Of a stretch of 64,000 nt of DNA, positions 59,998 to 64,000 are shown one piece after another (within the stretch, counting starts at the first letter, position 1; the number at the start of each line of letters is the position of its first letter). The DNA is taken from NCBI GenBank assembly GCA_038496675.1, contig CM076651.1, positions 9,563,750 to 9,627,749 on the forward strand, written 5' to 3'. A program made the translations under genes and the position numbers. The DNA comes from Rachycentron canadum (Eukaryota > Chordata > Actinopteri > Carangiformes > Rachycentridae). Below the pieces are notes generated by a model. It worked only from the letters and a program-made list of their open reading frames with translations, did no database searches and was not told the origin of the DNA.

Positions 59998-60734
59998 ATG
60001 GGGCTGGACTTTGACGTAAAGACATTCTGTCACAATCTGCGGGCCACCAAGCCCCCTTATGAGTGCCCAGTGGAGACTTGCCGTAAGGTTTACAAGAGCT
60101 ACAGTGGCATTGAGTATCATCTTTACCACTATGACCATGACAACCCCACTCCTGCACAGACTGTACCCCAAAAGAAGAGAAAGGGACGACCTCCTCGAGC
60201 ATCTCTGGCCGGTTCGGGAGATACAGATGATGGTGGAGGCAATGGAGGCGGAGGACCAGGGCATGGGGGGAACACCCCTGGTAGCCCCAACCGGTCAGAG
60301 CGCTCTCACTCCCCAGGTAGAGAGACGATGACCTATGCCCAGGCTCAGCGTATGGTGGAGCTGGAGATTCAAGGACGCATTCATCGTATTAGCATCTTTG
60401 AGAACATTGACGTGGTGTCAGAGGAAGACAGTGATGCAGAGGATGCTCCACCATCTGGTACTGGTGGTAGTGGAGGAGGTGTGTGCAATGGTAGTGACGG
60501 TGGAGGTAGTGAGGTAGGAGGGAGTGGCAAGGACCGGCCAGATATCCCATCTTCTAATGGGGGTAAAGCCACTCCAAAGTCTGGGAAGCATAAGAGTAAA
60601 GAAAAGAAGAAGGATGGCTCATCCCATCATCACAGCGCACAGTCTGGGCCTGCAGTCAAGCTCCCTGAGGCGGTGTTCAGAGAGCTGGACCAAGAGAGAC
60701 CTGATGCCCCTCCTCGGCCGTCATCTTACTACAG
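59998..60734 (+). CDS. brpf1: brpf1 coding exon 1 (zinc finger)
   Basis: 737 nt, donor GTCTGT. C2H2 finger, an AT-hook-like RKGRPPR, Gly-rich linkers, AQAQRMVELEIQGRIHRISIF and ATPKSGKHKSKEKKKD, ending in SYYR at the same junction as human. Confidence 0.93.
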
Positions 60735-61352
60735 GTCTGTATTGAGAATTATACTCTGGTTCATTAATAATTACATAGCAGGTATAATAATTAGAGGCAG
60801 ACTTATTAAGTATCTGGCAGGCACTTTAAAGACAGGGGGTTGCATGTATAGAGGTGTTTTATTTCATACAGAAAACGTAATTAGAAATATTTAAAGCGCA
60901 CAATTACACATTTGTCTGCATTAGTGCAGTTCAGTGTTGTGCATGTAACACGAAATTAATTTCACCTCAGATTCCTGGTATTATTCTGTCATTATTTCCT
61001 CTTTCTACAGAAAGATGAAGTGGATGTTAGTCCTACACTCCCACTTAAATACATGCTTTTCTACCTATTTGCTATACATATATAATGGGTGTTTTTCCTC
61101 TTCTCTGGTGTTTAGGTACATTGATAAGTCTGTGGAAGAGCTAGATGAGGAAGTGGAGTATGACATTGACGAGGAGGACTACATCTGGCTTGACATCATG
61201 AACGACAAGAGGCGGCGAGATGGTGTGACACCCATCCCTCAGGAGGTTTTTGAATACCTCATGGACCGCTTAGAGAAGGAGTCCTACTTTGAGAGCCACA
61301 ACAAAGTAGGCTACCTGAACCTGTATACTATATACTATACTTGTACTTACTA

Positions 61353-61383
<31 letters not shown>

Positions 61384-63656
61384 TTTGTATAAACTCTGAT
61401 CGCTCCTTTCTTTCAGGCGGATCCCAGTACCCTAATCGATGAAGATGCTGTCTGCTGCATCTGTAATGATGGAGAGTGTCAGAACAGCAATGTGATCCTG
61501 TTCTGTGACATGTGTAACCTGGCAGTACACCAGGAGTGCTATGGCGTACCCTACATCCCGGAGGGCCAGTGGTTATGTCGTCGCTGCCTGCAGTCACCAA
61601 GTCGAGCTGTGGACTGTGCTCTCTGTCCCAACAAGGGAGGAGCCTTCAAACAGACAGACGATGCACGTTGGGCACATGTAGTGTGTGCACTCTGGATCCC
61701 AGAGGTAAATTCATGCATCACCACAGGCATGTTTGATTAAAATTACATAAACATGCAGATTTTAAGGTGCTCTCATTGTGCTGTGTGCATCTCTGCAGCC
61801 CATAGATTTCTGTTTTAATTGTTGTTTGTGTAGCTCTTCTGAGCACATTTTAAGTGCAAGAGGTTTGATAGACAGCAATAGGTATATATATTGTAAACAA
61901 CTAAATTACAACTAAAATGATATATAGTCAGTCAATTAGAGTATTGCTATAAAGTCAATTTTGCTGCTTTTCCTCAGGTTTGCTTTGCTAATACAGTCTT
62001 TCTGGAGCCAATTGATAGTATTGAGCACATCCCTCCTGCACGCTGGAAACTTACCTGCTACATCTGCAAGCAGCGGGGTTCAGGTGCTTGCATCCAGTGT
62101 CACAAAGCCAACTGTTACACAGCCTTCCACGTCACCTGTGCCCAGCAGGCGGGCCTCTATATGAAAATGGAGCCTGTCAGAGAGACTGGGGCCAATGGCA
62201 CCTCTTTCAGTGTCCGCAAGACAGCTTACTGTGACATCCACACACCACCAGGATCAGCCCGACCTTTGGGAGGAGTTGGCGGGGCCAGCATGGGTTCATC
62301 TCACAGTGAAGGAGAGCTGGAAGAGGATGACGAGCCCAGCATCGGCCATGACGATGACTCCAAGGGCTGGAGCTCTGAGCGAGCCAAGAGGGCGAAAGCA
62401 AAATCCAGGCTGAAGATGAAGAGAGCAAGGAAGATCTTAGCCGAGAGGAGAGCTGCTGCACCTGTGGTGTCTGTACCCTGTATACCCCCTCACAGGTAGG
62501 TATACACACCATATGTTGAGTCTGTATTGTATGGGCTCCAAAGGTGCTGTTATGTTCATCACCACCCTTGCCTTTGGAACAGTGAAGACTTCCCATATAC
62601 CAATAAATTTTTTTTTTAATATTGTTGGCATGTCATTACAAGAATTAAAAGAGTGTTTGCTTCCAGGCTCAGCAAAATCACCAGTAATTTGACGGTACCC
62701 AGGAAGAGTCAGTTCATGCAACGACTTCACAGCTACTGGACCCTGAAGAGGCAAAGTCGCAATGGTGTGCCTCTGCTGCGCCGGCTCCAAACTCACCTGC
62801 AGTCACAGCGACATATTGAGCCACTCCCACCACAGCCATCATCACAGCTACCTTCAGTGAGTAATTTTAGTGTATTTCATTCTAACTCTATACTCTATAT
62901 CCCTCAGCCAGTTGTTATAACATGTTTGTGGGTTTATGCTTGTTGGTGTTGCAGAGGGACAGTGAGGAGAAACAGACTGCTTTAAAGGAGCAGCTGAAGG
63001 CATGGCAGAGACTGAGACACGACCTAGAGCGAGCCAGGCTACTGGTGGAACTCATCCGCAAGAGGGAAAAACTCAAGAGGGAGACGGTGAGACACAAATT
63101 AAATTTATTTCACTAACCAAAATCTTAATACAAGCAATAACACACCATCTTCTATATTTCTACCTCCTTGCAGTTTCATTGTGGTTGTACTCAAAGGTTA
63201 AGAATTGATTTGTCTTGGGCATGGGAGGGATTGGAGTTGCTGGGAAGCTCTAACAGCCAACATTTGAGGATTAGATGAAGAAACAGCAAAAACATTCATG
63301 AGATTATTTTACCCATCTACCTTAAATCATATTCGCAGTACTCTTTGTGGTGATTCCACTGTTTGCCTTTTCCTTCACTACAAGCCCCTAGTGCTGTCGC
63401 TGGTGTACACACATGAACCCCTAGGTCTCACTATACAGACTTCACAACCCTGCCCTTTTTTCATTTTTACATATACATACATATATACAGCAGGCTTACA
63501 TTGTTGTTACATTGTGTCTATGATCAGATTAAAGTGCAGCAGATGGCGCTGGAGATGCAGCTGACTCCTTTCCTGGTGTTGTTGAGGAGTACATTGGAGC
63601 AGTTACAGGAAAGAGACACTAACAACTTTTTCACTGAGCCTGTACCACTGGCAGAG
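59998..63656 (+). CDS. brpf1: BRPF1, MOZ/MORF histone acetyltransferase scaffold (N-terminal part; runs off window)
   Basis: Coding exons 59998-60734, 61116-61305, 61417-61704, 61978-62495, 62667-62856, 62955-63086 and 63528-63656 join in phase into 728 codons. The start (CACAATGG context) gives MGLDFDVKTFCHNLRA, matching human BRPF1. Residues 23-47 form the C2H2 finger (Cys23, Cys28, His41, His47). An EPL1-like segment (PDAPPRPSSYYRYIDK through ESYFESHNK) follows, then PHD1 (CCICNDGECQNSNVILFCDM), a zinc knuckle and PHD2 (WKLTCYICKQRGSGACIQCH), then helical LRHDLERARLLVELIRKREK. Family knowledge: BRPF1 links KAT6A/B or HBO1 to ING5 and MEAF6 on chromatin and reads histone H3 through this PZP module. 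The bromodomain and PWWP would lie past 64000. Gly-rich inserts absent from human occur at about 80-95 and 155-180. Confidence 0.93.
61116..61305 (+). CDS. brpf1: brpf1 coding exon 2
   Basis: 190 nt, acceptor GGTGTTTAG, donor GTAGGC. It encodes YIDKSVEELDEEVEYDIDEE through LEKESYFESHNK. Confidence 0.93.
61351..61386. repeat. (TA)n followed by poly(T), brpf1 intron
   Basis: Twelve TA units then T11-12, ending about 30 nt before the acceptor of brpf1 coding exon 3. Confidence 0.9.
61417..61704 (+). CDS. brpf1: brpf1 coding exon 3 (PHD1)
   Basis: 288 nt, phase 0 at both ends. It encodes the first PHD finger and zinc knuckle (VDCALCPNKGGAFKQTDDARW) ending in VVCALWIPE; virtually identical to human. 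Confidence 0.95.
61978..62495 (+). CDS. brpf1: brpf1 coding exon 4 (PHD2)
   Basis: 518 nt. It encodes the extended PHD2 from VCFANTVFLEPIDS to RKTAYCDIHTPPGSAR, an acidic linker, and a Lys/Arg-rich KAKSRLKMKRARKILAERRA. Confidence 0.95.
62667..62856 (+). CDS. brpf1: brpf1 coding exon 5
   Basis: 190 nt. It encodes RLSKITSNLTVPRKSQFMQR, SYWTLKRQSRNGVPLLRR and LQSQRHIEPL; donor GTGAGT. Confidence 0.92.
62955..63086 (+). CDS. brpf1: brpf1 coding exon 6
   Basis: 132 nt, phase 0 at both ends. It encodes RDSEEKQTALKEQLKAWQRL and RARLLVELIRKREKLKRET, a long helix before the bromodomain. Confidence 0.92.
63528..63656 (+). CDS. brpf1: brpf1 coding exon 7 (start of bromodomain)
   Basis: 129 nt, acceptor TCTATGATCAG, donor GTAAAT. 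It encodes IKVQQMALEMQLTPFLVLLR through FFTEPVPLAE, the first helix of the bromodomain. The rest is beyond the window. Confidence 0.92.
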
Positions 63657-64000
63657 GTAAATACACATAAAAACACACACTCACACAAGAAGTTTGCATA
63701 ATTACTTTTTTTTTTGTTTTTTAGTATAGTTTTTTTTTTTTTTTTTTTTACTTTAAATTACTTGTAAATTTGAAAATTGATATTATTGTTTTTTGTTTGT
63801 CTTCCCTCTCTTTAATCTAGTATTTATAATAATGTTATTTTTGTATCACACATTGCAGTCACTTAAGGTGCACTTATACAGTCATTTACAACATTTACAA
63901 AGTTTAAAATGGACATTTTTGGTAAAAACCCTCTTAAACTGGTGTTGCAAATCTTGGTATCAGTATTGGTCAAACAATGAATTGTCATTCAATTAAGAAT

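Noticed and set aside
61010..61130. Acceptor-like TTCTACAG before AAAGATGAAG as start of brpf1 exon 2
   Set aside because: That frame diverges from BRPF1. The acceptor at 61115 restores SYYR-YIDKS exactly as in human.

Overview
The window is vertebrate nuclear DNA, almost certainly from a ray-finned (teleost, probably percomorph-like) fish. Genes are split by GT-AG introns. The proteins read as CARD19, ninjurin, WNK2 and BRPF1. Introns are short except one of 12.4 kb. Long (TG)n/(CA)n microsatellites and decayed Tc1-type sequences are scattered through the non-coding parts. No bacterial, viral or CRISPR features were seen.

Layout. 1-725: an unrecognised coding tail on + that ends at 558, with a polyadenylation signal near 719. 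720-5808: card19 (+), six coding exons, 186 aa, complete. 7995-10719: two coding exons of a ninjurin gene (-), with the start and last codons not found. 10720-16140: non-coding, probably the 5' part of ninj1 and intergenic DNA. 16140-58100: wnk2 (+), with a CpG-rich promoter, a spliced leader carrying three short uORFs, and 29 coding exons (17358-54612). The exon lengths sum to 8421 nt, an exact open frame of 2806 aa. A long 3' region follows. 58360-64000: brpf1 (+), with a promoter, an untranslated first exon, and coding exons 59998-63656 that encode the zinc finger, EPL1-like region and PHD-knuckle-PHD module. The bromodomain and PWWP lie beyond the window.

The order card19 - ninj1 - wnk2 is that of human 9q22.31. 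The neighbouring brpf1 is on 3p25 in human, so a synteny breakpoint lies near 55-58 kb. The genes do not form one pathway: CARD19 is a mitochondrial CARD protein, NINJ1 ruptures the plasma membrane in lytic death, WNK2 is a chloride-sensing kinase acting on SPAK/OSR1, and BRPF1 scaffolds MOZ/MORF acetyltransferases.

Most interesting observations: a run of five consecutive frame-neutral wnk2 exons (1023 codons), led by a large Cys/His-rich exon at the position of the WNK1 HSN2 exon; an Arg-to-Ala change in the WNK activation segment; a ninjurin lacking about seven residues of its second amphipathic helix; a possible alternative last card19 exon that would wrap around an antisense ninjurin exon; and ACGT-centred palindromes in the wnk2 and brpf1 promoters.
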